This document shows, piece by piece, positions 1 through 8,461 of a stretch of DNA of 64,000 nucleotides. Location: the NCBI GenBank assembly GCA_965229685.1, contig OZ245920.1:1364001-1428000 (forward strand), in the 5' to 3' direction. The notes beneath the pieces are model-generated. The model made no database searches. It was given only the letters and a program-made list of their open reading frames with translations, and had not been told where the DNA came from. The stretch comes from Pacificispira sp033344895. Its GTDB lineage: Bacteria > Pseudomonadota > Alphaproteobacteria > UBA8366 > Aestuariispiraceae. The position numbers were made by a program, and so were the translations under genes. Numbering within the stretch: position 1 is the first letter of the stretch; the number at the start of each line of letters is the position of its first letter.

Positions 1-671
1 TCGGCATTCAGCCAGTGGTGCGTTTCGGGCGTCAACGGGCAGGTTAGGGCCAGGAAGTCGCATTGCGGCAGCATCTCCGCTGCATCCGCATAAAATGCGG
101 CACCCTGGTCGTCGGGTGACTTCAGGCGGCGGCGGTTGTGGTACATCACCGACATCCCGAAGCCCTGCGCGCGGCGGGCAACCGCCTGGCCGATCCGCCC
201 CATGCCGACGATACCGAGGCGCTTCCCGGACATGTGCACGCCCAGCATGTCACGCGGAGCCCAGCGGCCCCAACGCCCCTGGCGCAGAACGCGTTCCGAA
301 TCCTGCGCCATCCGTGCCGCGCCCAGCAAACACAGAATCGTGGTGTCGGCCGTTGCGTCGGTCAGCACATCGGGCGTGTTGGTGACGATCAGCCCCCGTG
401 CTTTCGCGGCCTCCAGGTCGATATGGTCGCAGCCGACGGAAAAGGTCGCGAGAATCTCCACGCTTTCGGGCAGCCGCGCGATGGTGTCCGCGTCCATCCT
501 TTCGGTCGGGCTGCAGATAATCGCCCGGCAGTCGTCGGCCGCATTGATTACGGCGTCGCTGTCCAGAGGCTGGTCCTCCGCATTGGAAACGGCGTCGAAC
601 TCGGCATGGAAACGGGTTTCGACGGCTTCGGGCATCAGACGGGTGGCCAGCACTCTCGGTCGAACGGACAT
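1..671 (-). CDS. D-2-hydroxyacid dehydrogenase (glyoxylate/hydroxypyruvate reductase type), 3' end cut by window edge
   Basis: NAD(P)-dependent reduction of 2-keto acids such as glyoxylate or hydroxypyruvate is the expected role. Translating the minus strand from the ATG at 669-671 gives MSVRPRVLATRLMPEAVE, then an N-terminal catalytic-domain segment and the dinucleotide motif GIVGMGRIGQAVARRA followed by the family segment LTCPLTPETHHWLN. About 223 residues are visible of a usual ~320, so the catalytic Glu and His lie outside the window. The gene reads away from the chrB-like gene, with about 200 bp between them. Family assignment is firm. The exact substrate is not. Confidence 0.85.
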   Translation of the reverse strand, partial: MSVRPRVLATRLMPEAVETRFHAEFDAVSNAEDQPLDSDAVINAADDCRAIICSPTERMDADTIARLPESVEILATFSVGCDHIDLEAAKARGLIVTNTPDVLTDATADTTILCLLGAARMAQDSERVLRQGRWGRWAPRDMLGVHMSGKRLGIVGMGRIGQAVARRAQGFGMSVMYHNRRRLKSPDDQGAAFYADAAEMLPQCDFLALTCPLTPETHHWLNA

Positions 672-879
672 CAGGAAACTCCCCAGACAAAATGACATTG
701 GCGCGCAGCTTATGCCGACGCCGCAGCGCGGAACATGTACGGCAGCGACAGGAATGCCAACATATTGACTGGATTCAAGGAGCTTCGTATCGTTGCCCCA
801 CTGGGGCATGCGATCGCCCCGTGAGGCGTCAGCCCAAGAGTCGCGTCCTGTGAACCCTGAATGGAAGGGAGGACGTGTT

Positions 880-1701
880 ATGGCGTCTCCGACTGAAATT
901 ACAGCAGCCCAATTGTCCAAACTCATCGGCCTGCCGAATTGTCCGGCGCTGATTGATATCCGAATAGACGAAGATTTCGCGGCGCGCCCGCGCCTCATGC
1001 CCGGAGCGAGACGGCGCCGTCACACGGATGTCCAATCGTGGCTGTCCGACTATGCGGGGCGGAAATGTGTCGTCATCTGTCACAAGGGTAAGAAACTCAG
1101 CCAGGGCGTCGCGGCCCTGATGCGCACGGAAGGCATCGAGGCGGAGACTCTGGAGGGCGGAGCCGTCGCCTGGATCGAGGCCGGCCTGCCGACGATCAAC
1201 CCGGCATGTCTTCCGGATCGCGATGCCAGGGGAAGAACGCTGTGGGTCACCCGGGCGCGGCCCAAGGTCGATCGGGTCGCTTGTCCCTGGCTGATCCGCC
1301 GGTTCGTCGATCCGGACGCGGCCTTCCTGTTCGTATCCCCGGCGGAGGTCATGGATGTCGCGGACCGGTTTTCGGCCGAGCCGTTCGACCTGGAAGGCGT
1401 ATTCTGGAGCCATCGCGGCGAGGAATGCACCTTCGATACGATGCTGCGAGAGTTTGAACTGGTGCATCCGGCGCTGCAGCATCTTGCCGTCATCGTCCGC
1501 GGTGCGGATACCGCCCGTCCGGACCTCGCCCCGGAGTGTGCAGGTCTGCTGGCGGCGTCGCTTGGACTGTCCCGAATGTACAGGGACGACCTGCAGCAGC
1601 TGGACGCCGCATTGGGGGTCTATGACGCGTTCTACCGCTGGTGCCGCGACGCCACGGACGAAGGTCATGACTGGCCCATGCGGACGGGAGGCGGCAAATG
1701 A
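880..1701 (+). CDS. Rhodanese-ChrB-type chromate resistance protein
   Basis: Probable regulator or accessory factor of chromate resistance, 273 aa. The N-terminal ~110 residues form a rhodanese-like domain with a Cys-containing loop (VVICHKGKKLSQG). The rest matches the ChrB C-terminal domain, with its characteristic PKVDRVACPWLIRRFVDP segment. The ATG at 880 is chosen because AAGGGAGGA lies just upstream; an in-frame start at 793 has no such site. It overlaps the following chrA by 4 bp (ATGA), so the two are translationally coupled. The rhodanese fusion is a known variant of ChrB-like proteins. Whether it binds DNA, as classical ChrB does, cannot be told from the sequence. Confidence 0.85.
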   Translation: MASPTEITAAQLSKLIGLPNCPALIDIRIDEDFAARPRLMPGARRRRHTDVQSWLSDYAGRKCVVICHKGKKLSQGVAALMRTEGIEAETLEGGAVAWIEAGLPTINPACLPDRDARGRTLWVTRARPKVDRVACPWLIRRFVDPDAAFLFVSPAEVMDVADRFSAEPFDLEGVFWSHRGEECTFDTMLREFELVHPALQHLAVIVRGADTARPDLAPECAGLLAASLGLSRMYRDDLQQLDAALGVYDAFYRWCRDATDEGHDWPMRTGGGK

Positions 1702-3053
1702 CGCAGATCGCAACGTCCGATCGGATCGGAACTGTCGAGAACTCGGCGCCGGCTTTCGGAGAGGCCGCCCGGATGTGGTTCAGGATCGGCTGTCTGTCTT
1801 TTGGCGGACCGGCCGGACAGATAGCTCTGATGCACAGGGAAGTGGTGGAAATGCGGCGGTGTATCGACGAGCGTCGCTTCCTACACGCGCTCAATTTCTG
1901 TTCCCTGCTCCCCGGGCCGGAGGCACAGCAGCTTGCCACCTATCTTGGCTGGTTGATTCATGGCGCGCGCGGCGGATGGATCGCGGGCCTTGCCTTCATC
2001 CTGCCCGGCGCTGTCCTGATGCTGGGCCTTTCGTTGGTTTTCGTACTGTACGGCGAGGTCGGGTTCGTATCGGCGCTGTTCTTCGGACTGACCTGTGCGG
2101 TGGTCGCCGTTGTGGCGCATGCGGTCGTCCGGATTGCGCGGCGCGCCCTGATCGGTCCCTTGCCGTGGGCGCTGGCGGTCAGTGCCTTCGTGGCATTGTT
2201 CGCCTTTGATGTGCCCTTTCCGATCGTTGTGCTGGCGGCGGCCCTGATCGGGATGGCGGGACCCGGGCTCTTCGCAGGGGGAGGGCACGGCAGCGCAGAC
2301 AACGGCGAAGAAAGCCTGCTGGACCGACTCGCGCTCGGGGATCCGGGCCGTGCCGACAGGCATGCGGCATCCGCCCGGCGTTCTGGGCTGCTGGCGTTGC
2401 TGTTATGGGCTTTACCGGTTCTGGCGTTGATCCCGATCGGCGGCCTCTATGCCGATGTGGCGGTCTTCTTCTCGAAAATGGCCGTGGTCACCTTCGGCGG
2501 CGCCTACGCGGTCCTGAGCTATGTCGCCCAGCAGGCTGTCGAAACTTTCGGATGGCTGACTCCGGACCAGATGCTGTCGGGGCTCGGCCTGGCGGAGACC
2601 ACGCCCGGACCTCTGATCCTGGTGCTGGAATTTGTCGGATTTCTGGCTGGCCACGGCAGCTGTGGCGTCACCGGCGGAATTCTGGCGGCCGGTTTGACCC
2701 TATGGGTAACCTTTGCGCCCTGTTTTGCCTTTGTCTTTCTGGGCGCACCCTATGTCGAATCCGCTTTGCGCAAGCCACGACTTGCAGGGGCATTGGCCGG
2801 TATCACTGCGGCGGTCGTCGGGGTGGTCGCAAACATGGCCCTGTGGTTCGGATTGAGGGTCGGATTTTCCGAAATGCAAGTTCCGGCATGGGCGCCCTCA
2901 GGACTTGAACTGCCGGTGGTTCAGAGTGTCGATCCAGCGGCGGTGGCAATATTCCTGATCGCTGCGCTGCTGCTCTTTTCCGGCCGGATCGGGGTGGTCG
3001 GGTTGCTGGCAATCTGTTCGGGGCTTGGGCTCGTGGCCCGGGTGGTGTTCTGA
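1698..3053 (+). CDS. chrA: Chromate transporter ChrA
   Basis: Inner-membrane CHR-family efflux protein, 451 aa, the usual size of the two-domain (long-chain) type. The first CHR domain shows FRIGCLSFGGPAGQIALMH and the LLPGPEAQQLATYLGW segment. The second shows VVTFGGAYAVLSYVAQ and AETTPGPLILVLEFVGFLAG. About ten hydrophobic segments are visible. The start ATG overlaps the stop of the upstream ChrB-like gene. Family members expel chromate from the cytoplasm. The neighbouring gene supports that substrate, but some CHR proteins have other roles. Confidence 0.93.
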   Translation: MTQIATSDRIGTVENSAPAFGEAARMWFRIGCLSFGGPAGQIALMHREVVEMRRCIDERRFLHALNFCSLLPGPEAQQLATYLGWLIHGARGGWIAGLAFILPGAVLMLGLSLVFVLYGEVGFVSALFFGLTCAVVAVVAHAVVRIARRALIGPLPWALAVSAFVALFAFDVPFPIVVLAAALIGMAGPGLFAGGGHGSADNGEESLLDRLALGDPGRADRHAASARRSGLLALLLWALPVLALIPIGGLYADVAVFFSKMAVVTFGGAYAVLSYVAQQAVETFGWLTPDQMLSGLGLAETTPGPLILVLEFVGFLAGHGSCGVTGGILAAGLTLWVTFAPCFAFVFLGAPYVESALRKPRLAGALAGITAAVVGVVANMALWFGLRVGFSEMQVPAWAPSGLELPVVQSVDPAAVAIFLIAALLLFSGRIGVVGLLAICSGLGLVARVVF

Positions 3054-3077
3054 CGGTTCAGTGTATGAGAAGCGGCC

Positions 3078-4355
3078 TCAATGCCAGCCGCGGCCCTTCT
3101 TCAGGATATCCTTACCCATCTTGGCGCGGACGGCGTCGATGGCTCGTTCGACCTTGGCGCGCTTGCCGGCGTCCGGATCGGCGAGATCGAGCGGGTCCGC
3201 CTGGGTAGGGTCGGTCAGTTCCGACGCTCCGATCCCGATCAGACGGAAGGCCCGACCATTGGCCTCCTTCTCCAGTATCGGAGCCGCGGTGCGATAGAGG
3301 GTTTCGGCCAATTGTGTCGGATCCGGCAGGGTGCGGGATCGGGTCACCGTACGGAATTCCTTGGTCTTCAGTTTCAGTGTCACGGTTCTTCCGGCGAATT
3401 CCTTTGCCTTCAATCGCCGGGACACCTTCTCGCAGAGCGGCCATAGTTCGGCCTTCAGGGCTTCGGGATCCGCAATGTCGGTGTTGAAAGTGGTTTCGGA
3501 GGAGATGGATTTGGTTTCACCCTCCGGCGAGACGGATCGGTCGTCCTCGCCCCGTGCGAAATGATACAGGCGTTTTCCCATGGCGCCATAGCGGGCCATG
3601 AGGTCGATCTTCTCGAATTTGTGCAGGTCGCCGATTGTCGCGATGCCATCCGCTTCCAGCTTGGTTCGAAGTGCCTTGCCGACACCCCAGATCAGGCCGA
3701 CGGGCTTTTGCGCCAGAAAGGAAACGGCTTCGTCACGACCGATCACGGCAAATCCTCGGGGCTTGTCGAGATCGGAGGCAATCTTCGCCAGCGACTTGTT
3801 ATAGCTCAGGCCGATGGAAGCGGTGACGCCGACCTCGGTCTCGATTCGCTTCACCAGCCAGGCCAGGGTCGCGGCGGGGCTGCGCCCGTGTAGCCGCTCG
3901 GTCCCGGACAGGTCCAGGAACGCCTCGTCAATGGACAGCGGTTCGACCAGGGGGGTGGCTTCCAGCATCAGGGCCCGTACCTCGCGGCCCGCCGCGGCGT
4001 ATTTCTCCATATTCGGTTTGATGACGACGGCATTCGGGCAGGCTTTCAGCGCCTTGAACATCGGCATGGCCGACCGGACGCCATAAATGCGCGCGACATA
4101 GCAGGCGGCAGAGACGACACCACGCGTCGCGCCGCCGACAATTACCGGCTTGTCCGCCAGACTGGGGTCGTCGCGCTTCTCCACCGAGGCATAGAAGGCA
4201 TCGCAGTCGATATGCGCGATCGACAGTCGATCCAGCTCTGGATGGTCTATGACGCGGGTCGAGCGGCAATGCGGGCACCGTGTCGGCAGGACATCGTCCA
4301 CCTCGAACCGGCCGGATTTCAGACAGTCGCGGCACAACTGGGTGCGGGCGGTCAT
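3078..4355 (-). CDS. dinB: DNA polymerase IV (Y family) with N-terminal zinc-ribbon-like extension
   Basis: Error-prone translesion DNA polymerase, 425 aa. The catalytic palm starts with AHIDCDAFYASVEKRD (first metal Asp) and continues to PLSIDEAFLDLSG (second acidic pair); the little-finger region follows. Ahead of the polymerase are ~50 residues holding two Cys pairs (CRDC and CPHC), a zinc-ribbon-like extension seen in some alphaproteobacterial DinB proteins. The ATG at 4355 overlaps the upstream kinase stop as ATGA, which I prefer to an in-frame TTG at 4379. Coupling to a sugar-kinase gene gives no functional clue. No LexA box was recognised. Confidence 0.93.
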   Translation of the reverse strand: MTARTQLCRDCLKSGRFEVDDVLPTRCPHCRSTRVIDHPELDRLSIAHIDCDAFYASVEKRDDPSLADKPVIVGGATRGVVSAACYVARIYGVRSAMPMFKALKACPNAVVIKPNMEKYAAAGREVRALMLEATPLVEPLSIDEAFLDLSGTERLHGRSPAATLAWLVKRIETEVGVTASIGLSYNKSLAKIASDLDKPRGFAVIGRDEAVSFLAQKPVGLIWGVGKALRTKLEADGIATIGDLHKFEKIDLMARYGAMGKRLYHFARGEDDRSVSPEGETKSISSETTFNTDIADPEALKAELWPLCEKVSRRLKAKEFAGRTVTLKLKTKEFRTVTRSRTLPDPTQLAETLYRTAAPILEKEANGRAFRLIGIGASELTDPTQADPLDLADPDAGKRAKVERAIDAVRAKMGKDILKKGRGWH

Positions 4356-5272
4356 TTTCGGTCTGTCATGCCCGGCCAAAGCCAGGCCGCCCCGCGCACG
4401 CCGCTGTCTGTGCCATGCCGGTTTCGCAGCAGCTTCGTTTCGACGCTGTCGGAAAAGACGTATCGCGACCAGCGGGCGGGGACACTGTCGTACAGTCCCT
4501 TGATTTGCGAAAGACCGCCGCCCAGAACGATGGCCTCCGGGTCGAAAACATTGATCACATGCGCCAGGGCCCGCGCCAGGCGGTCTGAATAACGGGCGAG
4601 GGAGGCGACGCGGCTGGGTTTCTCACCGGCTGCAATCGATTCGGCGGTCAGGTCCTCGCCGGTGTCGCTCCTGTGATGCGCGCTGAGGCCCGGCCCGCTG
4701 AGGAATGTCTCGATGCAGCCGTCCTTGCCGCAATAGCAGCCATGCATCGGGTCCGTCGCCGGGTTTCTCCAGGGCAGCGGATTGTGGCCCCATTCGCCGG
4801 CAATTCCGTTCGGGCCACGAATCAGTTTTCCATTCACCGCTAGGCCGCCGCCCACCCCGGTGCCCAAAATTACGCCGAAAATCGTGCTGAAGCCTTGCCC
4901 GGCGCCGTCGACGGCTTCGGACAGGGTGAAGCAGTCGGCATCATTGGCAACCCGAACCGGCCGACCGGTCAGGCTTTCGATATCCTGGTCCAGTGGCTTT
5001 CCGATCAGCCAGGTGGAATTGGCGTTCTTCACAAGACCTGTCGTGCCGGAGACTGTGCCGGGAATGCCGATGCCGATGGGCAGATCGCGGCGGTCCGGCC
5101 CGGCCAAGTCGTTCGACAATTCCCGTATCGCGTTAAGGGTCGCGCCGTAGTCGCCGCGCGGGCTTTCGCGTCTAAGGTGGGTCTCGACCTCACCGGCGTC
5201 GTTCATCAGGACGCCGGAAATCTTCGTGCCGCCCAGATCGATCCCGATGCGCACCCTGTTCTCCTCAACCAT
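4352..5272 (-). CDS. ROK-family sugar kinase (fructokinase/N-acetylhexosamine kinase type)
   Basis: Cytoplasmic ATP-dependent sugar kinase, 306 aa, the normal ROK length. The N-terminal phosphate-binding motif is IGIDLGGTKISG, the catalytic Asp lies in VANDADCFTLSEA, and the ROK zinc site is HGCYCGKDGCIETFLSGPG (one His and three Cys). GVILGTGVGGGL is the second ATP loop. There is no N-terminal winged helix, so it is an enzyme and not a ROK repressor. The sequence looks closest to Mak-type fructokinase, but glucose or GlcNAc remain possible. Its stop overlaps the dinB start. Confidence 0.88.
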   Translation of the reverse strand: MVEENRVRIGIDLGGTKISGVLMNDAGEVETHLRRESPRGDYGATLNAIRELSNDLAGPDRRDLPIGIGIPGTVSGTTGLVKNANSTWLIGKPLDQDIESLTGRPVRVANDADCFTLSEAVDGAGQGFSTIFGVILGTGVGGGLAVNGKLIRGPNGIAGEWGHNPLPWRNPATDPMHGCYCGKDGCIETFLSGPGLSAHHRSDTGEDLTAESIAAGEKPSRVASLARYSDRLARALAHVINVFDPEAIVLGGGLSQIKGLYDSVPARWSRYVFSDSVETKLLRNRHGTDSGVRGAAWLWPGMTDRK

Positions 5273-5360
5273 CTTGGGGCTCGAAAACCGTCGCCACCCC
5301 TGTCATTATGATATAGAACGAAGCAGGCGTCGCGTCTTTGCCGATTTGTCATGAAAGGCA

Positions 5361-5382
5361 GAGTCGCGCAATCGTGGGATTC
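5361..5382. promoter_or_regulatory. Two GANTC (CcrM-type) methylation sites upstream of divK
   Basis: GAGTC at 5361-5365 and GATTC at 5378-5382 both fit GANTC, the target of the alphaproteobacterial cell-cycle methyltransferase CcrM. They lie 54-75 bp before the divK ATG. The motif match is direct; any regulatory role is inferred from known GANTC control of cell-cycle promoters. Confidence 0.35.
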
Positions 5383-5435
5383 GCAGCACATAGGGTGCTG
5401 CAGATTAGTATGTAGGTACCGGCAGAGGGGGCCAA

Positions 5436-5801
5436 ATGGCGAAGACGGTTTTGATCGTTGAGGATAACGAACTCAACATGAAGCTGTTTCACGATTTGCT
5501 GGATTCGAAGGGCTACGAAATTCTGCAAACGCGGGACGGTATGGAGGCCCTGAAAATCGCACGCAGCGACAAGCCGGATCTGATTCTGATGGACATCCAA
5601 TTGCCCGAAGTTTCAGGCCTGGAAGTGACCAAGTGGATCAAGGAAGACGACGATCTTCGGCACATTCCGGTGATCGCCGTCACGGCATTTGCGATGAAGG
5701 GTGATGAGGAAAAGATCCTCGAAGGCGGCTGCGAGGCGTATATCGCCAAGCCGATCTCGGTGGCGAATTTCCTGTCCACGGTGGAAAAGTTCCTGTCGTA
5801 G
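5436..5801 (+). CDS. divK: Single-domain response regulator DivK
   Basis: Cell-cycle and polarity regulator, 121 aa, a receiver domain alone. The acidic pair is in VLIVEDNELNMKLFHDLL, the phospho-acceptor Asp in LILMDIQLPEVSG, and the conserved Lys in YIAKPIS. The ELNMKLFHDLL helix and the immediate downstream pleD are the classic alphaproteobacterial arrangement, in which DivK controls the PleC/DivJ kinases and the CckA-CtrA pathway. AGAGGGGG precedes the ATG. Two GANTC sites lie in the upstream spacer. Confidence 0.95.
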   Translation: MAKTVLIVEDNELNMKLFHDLLDSKGYEILQTRDGMEALKIARSDKPDLILMDIQLPEVSGLEVTKWIKEDDDLRHIPVIAVTAFAMKGDEEKILEGGCEAYIAKPISVANFLSTVEKFLS

Positions 5802-5835
5802 GACCGACCTGGATCTCTGAAAGGACTAGCAGCGT

Positions 5836-7275
5836 ATGACCGCTCGCGTACTTGTGGTCGACGATCTTCGTCCCAACGTCAAATTGTTGGAGGCGAAGCT
5901 GACCAGTGAGTATTTCGAGGTCATTACCGCGCGCGAAGGGCAGACGGCCCTGGAGATGGCGAAGCATGACCAGCCGGATATCATCCTGCTGGACGTGATG
6001 ATGCCCGGCATGGACGGGTTCGAGGTCTGCGAGCGTCTGAAGCAGGATCCGACGACCATGCATATCCCCGTCGTCATGGTGACGGCGCTTTCCGATTCCG
6101 CCGATCGCGTGAGAGGGCTGGAGGCTGGTGCCGACGATTTCCTGACCAAGCCCGTCAATGATGGCGCGCTATTCGCGCGGGTGCGGTCGCTTGTGCGCCT
6201 GAAAATGCTGATGGACGAATGGCGGATGCGTGAACAGACATCCGGCCAGTTGGGCGTCATGCGCGACGAGAAACCGATCCATAAGGTCGATGCCACGAAT
6301 GCCCGGGTGCTTGTGGTCGAAGACAATCGGATCGACGCCCAGAAAGTCGTGGACGCGCTCGCACGGGATAATGCCTCCACGGATATCGCCGCAACGGTGG
6401 AGGAGGCGAACGAACGTCTTCGCATGGGCAGCTACGAACTGGTCGTCGTGAGTCTGCGCCTGAAATCGGGCGATGCCCTGCGCTATTGCAGCCACGTGCG
6501 GGCAAGCGATGCCAATCGCCATACACCGTTGCTGCTTACGGTCGAGGAGGACGATACGGAGCGATTGGCCAAGGCGCTGGACATCGGTATCAACGATTAT
6601 CTGATCAAGCCGATCGAAAAACAGGAATTGTTGGCCCGGGTGAGAACCCAGATCCGCCGGCAGCGCTATCAGGAACGACTGCGCGACAATTACGAACGCA
6701 GTCTGGCCATGGCCCTGACCGACAGTCTGACCGGTCTCTATAACCGCCGGTATCTGACCGCGCATCTCGGGGGGCTTGTTGACCGGGTCCGGGCCAGTGG
6801 CAAGCCGCTGGCGATCATGATGTTCGACATCGACTATTTCAAACAGGTCAACGACACCTACGGACATGCGGCCGGGGATGAGGTCCTGATCGAACTTAGT
6901 CGGCGGATTGGCCAGAATGTCCGCTCCATCGATACAATCGCGCGGTTCGGAGGCGAAGAGTTTGTCGTCGTGATGCCGGATGCCGACTATCAGGTTGCCG
7001 GCGTTGTCGCAGAGCGTCTCCGCAAGAGTGTGTGCGCGACCCCCATGCAGACCCGCGACGGGCCGGAAGGGGGGCTGGGCGTGTCGATTTCGGTCGGGGT
7101 GGCGATGTTCGATTTCGACACGGATACGGTCGACAGCGTCATTCACAAGGCCGACCAGGCACTCTATGAGGCCAAGCGCGGCGGCCGGAACTGTTGCATC
7201 GGCAATCTGGGTGAGTCGTTCGAGCGTATCGGCGGCGGCCCCTTGCCGGCGGCTTCCTCGGACGCCGCCGAGTAG
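5836..7275 (+). CDS. pleD: Diguanylate cyclase response regulator PleD (REC-REC-GGDEF)
   Basis: Makes cyclic di-GMP from GTP at the pole during the motile-to-sessile transition; 479 aa, close to the usual ~455. Receiver 1 (about residues 3-120) has its phospho-acceptor in IILLDVMMPGMDG. Receiver 2 (about 155-275) is the degenerate dimerisation receiver: the acceptor position reads VVVSLRLKSGD with no Asp. The C-terminal GGDEF domain has the active site RFGGEEFVVVMPD, with an RSID inhibitory I-site (RxxD) just upstream, so product feedback inhibition is expected. Only 34 bp separate it from divK, indicating one operon. Confidence 0.95.
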   Translation: MTARVLVVDDLRPNVKLLEAKLTSEYFEVITAREGQTALEMAKHDQPDIILLDVMMPGMDGFEVCERLKQDPTTMHIPVVMVTALSDSADRVRGLEAGADDFLTKPVNDGALFARVRSLVRLKMLMDEWRMREQTSGQLGVMRDEKPIHKVDATNARVLVVEDNRIDAQKVVDALARDNASTDIAATVEEANERLRMGSYELVVVSLRLKSGDALRYCSHVRASDANRHTPLLLTVEEDDTERLAKALDIGINDYLIKPIEKQELLARVRTQIRRQRYQERLRDNYERSLAMALTDSLTGLYNRRYLTAHLGGLVDRVRASGKPLAIMMFDIDYFKQVNDTYGHAAGDEVLIELSRRIGQNVRSIDTIARFGGEEFVVVMPDADYQVAGVVAERLRKSVCATPMQTRDGPEGGLGVSISVGVAMFDFDTDTVDSVIHKADQALYEAKRGGRNCCIGNLGESFERIGGGPLPAASSDAAE

Positions 7276-7283
7276 CGATCCCG

Positions 7284-7871
7284 TTACCGCACCAGCTTCG
7301 TCAGGTCCGGCAGGTGGCTGAGGCCATCGTCGGAAACCCCCATGTCCCTGAGTTTTCCTGCCAGCAGCAGATGGGTATAGCCGTGAACCGCGGACCAGAT
7401 AGTCACGCGGAGCTGGTAATCGTCGCACGGGTCTGAACCGTCGGGCAGGAACGGCGCGACGATCTCGCCGAGCTGTTCGAAGGCGCGGCCGCTGGCTTCG
7501 CGATAGTCCGCGTTGTCGTAATCCAGGTCGGCCCCGCCGAACATCAGCTTGAAAAGTCCGGGATGGCGCAGGGCAAAGGTGACATATCCCGCCCCGGCGG
7601 CCTGAAGGCGTAGCTTCGGATCCGGCTCGGCCGTGTCACGGAACTCGGCAAGGGTCGTGTGAAATCGGGAAAAGGCGACCGCGGCCAGCGCGGTCCGCAG
7701 CCCCTTGACGTTCCCGAAATGGTGGGCGGGGGCGGCATGGGAAACGCCCGCACGTGCCGCACAGGCCCTCAGGCTCAGGGCGTCCCAGCCGACCTCATCC
7801 AGGATTTCGATCCCGGCTTCGATCAGTGCTTCTTTCAAATTTCCGTGATGATAGTCGCGTTTTCCAGCCAT
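7284..7871 (-). CDS. TetR/AcrR-family transcriptional regulator (WHG C-terminal type)
   Basis: DNA-binding repressor of 195 aa. The N-terminal helix-turn-helix begins RDYHHGNLKEALIEAG and continues through LSLRACAARAGVSHAAPAHHF, typical of the TetR group with a WHG ligand domain. The ATG at 7871 starts MAGKRDYHHG; a longer upstream frame would run through the operator and is rejected. The gene is divergent from the DUF4281 membrane-protein gene, and two copies of a TTGACACCGTCAAG palindrome sit between them, so it very likely represses that pair and possibly itself. The ligand is unknown. Confidence 0.88.
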   Translation of the reverse strand: MAGKRDYHHGNLKEALIEAGIEILDEVGWDALSLRACAARAGVSHAAPAHHFGNVKGLRTALAAVAFSRFHTTLAEFRDTAEPDPKLRLQAAGAGYVTFALRHPGLFKLMFGGADLDYDNADYREASGRAFEQLGEIVAPFLPDGSDPCDDYQLRVTIWSAVHGYTHLLLAGKLRDMGVSDDGLSHLPDLTKLVR

Positions 7872-7884
7872 GGCCGGATTGTAA

Positions 7885-7931
7885 CTTGACACCGTCAAGA
7901 AACAAGCTCTATATATCCTGACGGTGTCAAG
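7885..7931. promoter_or_regulatory. Paired palindromic operator overlapping a promoter, between TetR gene and DUF4281 gene
   Basis: Site 1 at 7885-7899 is CTTGACACCGTCAAG, itself a palindrome around ACC. Site 2 at 7917-7931 is its inverted copy with one difference (14 of 15 match). Site 1 contains a plus-strand -35 TTGACA (7886-7891), 18 bp before a -10 like TATATA (7910-7915), so a repressor bound here would block the promoter of the DUF4281 gene. Assignment to the adjacent TetR protein is inference from position and symmetry. Confidence 0.75.
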
Positions 7932-7975
7932 ATTTGAGTGTGGATCAATCACCGATTCCGGAAGGAGAGGGCACG

Positions 7976-8458
7976 ATGACTGAGGGCATGAACGAGGCAG
8001 TCGGCTTGTTCGGGTTGGATTGGGAAACATGGTTCTCGATCGGTGGCAGTCTGGCAGCCTTGGGCTGGCTCATACTGGCGCTCGCGCCCCGGCGCTGGCC
8101 GCTGCTGAATGCGGTCCCCGCCCTTCTGCTGCCGGCGGTGCTGAGTGTCGGATACAGCGTTCTCGTCCTCCTCTATTTCGGTCGGTCGGAAGGGGGGGTC
8201 GACACGCTCGCCGCCGTGGCGACGTTGTTCGAATCGCCGCCACTCCTGCTGGCAGGCTGGATTCACTACCTGGCGTTCGACCTGTTCATCGGGGCCTGGA
8301 TCGCGCGGCGCGCGGACAGTGTCGGGCTACACCGTGTCCTGCAGGTGCCGATTCTGTTTGCGACCTTCATGTTGGGGCCGCTTGGTCTGCTGGTCTACCT
8401 GATCCTGGAGCAGGGCATGAAGCAGTTCCGGCGCCCCAAATCCCTGGCGGAAGCCTGA
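7976..8458 (+). CDS. DUF4281 / ABA4-like integral membrane protein
   Basis: Small polytopic membrane protein, 160 aa with four to five hydrophobic segments. It carries the family signature GWIHYLAFDLFIGAWIARRA followed by ATFMLGPLGLLVYLI, as in the ABA4-like (DUF4281) proteins. Plant ABA4 is linked to neoxanthin formation; bacterial members have no settled function. The ATG at 7976 has AAGGAGAG seven bases upstream. It is the first gene of a two-gene unit under the palindromic TetR-type operator. Confidence 0.75.
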   Translation: MTEGMNEAVGLFGLDWETWFSIGGSLAALGWLILALAPRRWPLLNAVPALLLPAVLSVGYSVLVLLYFGRSEGGVDTLAAVATLFESPPLLLAGWIHYLAFDLFIGAWIARRADSVGLHRVLQVPILFATFMLGPLGLLVYLILEQGMKQFRRPKSLAEA

Positions 8459-8461
8459 TCG

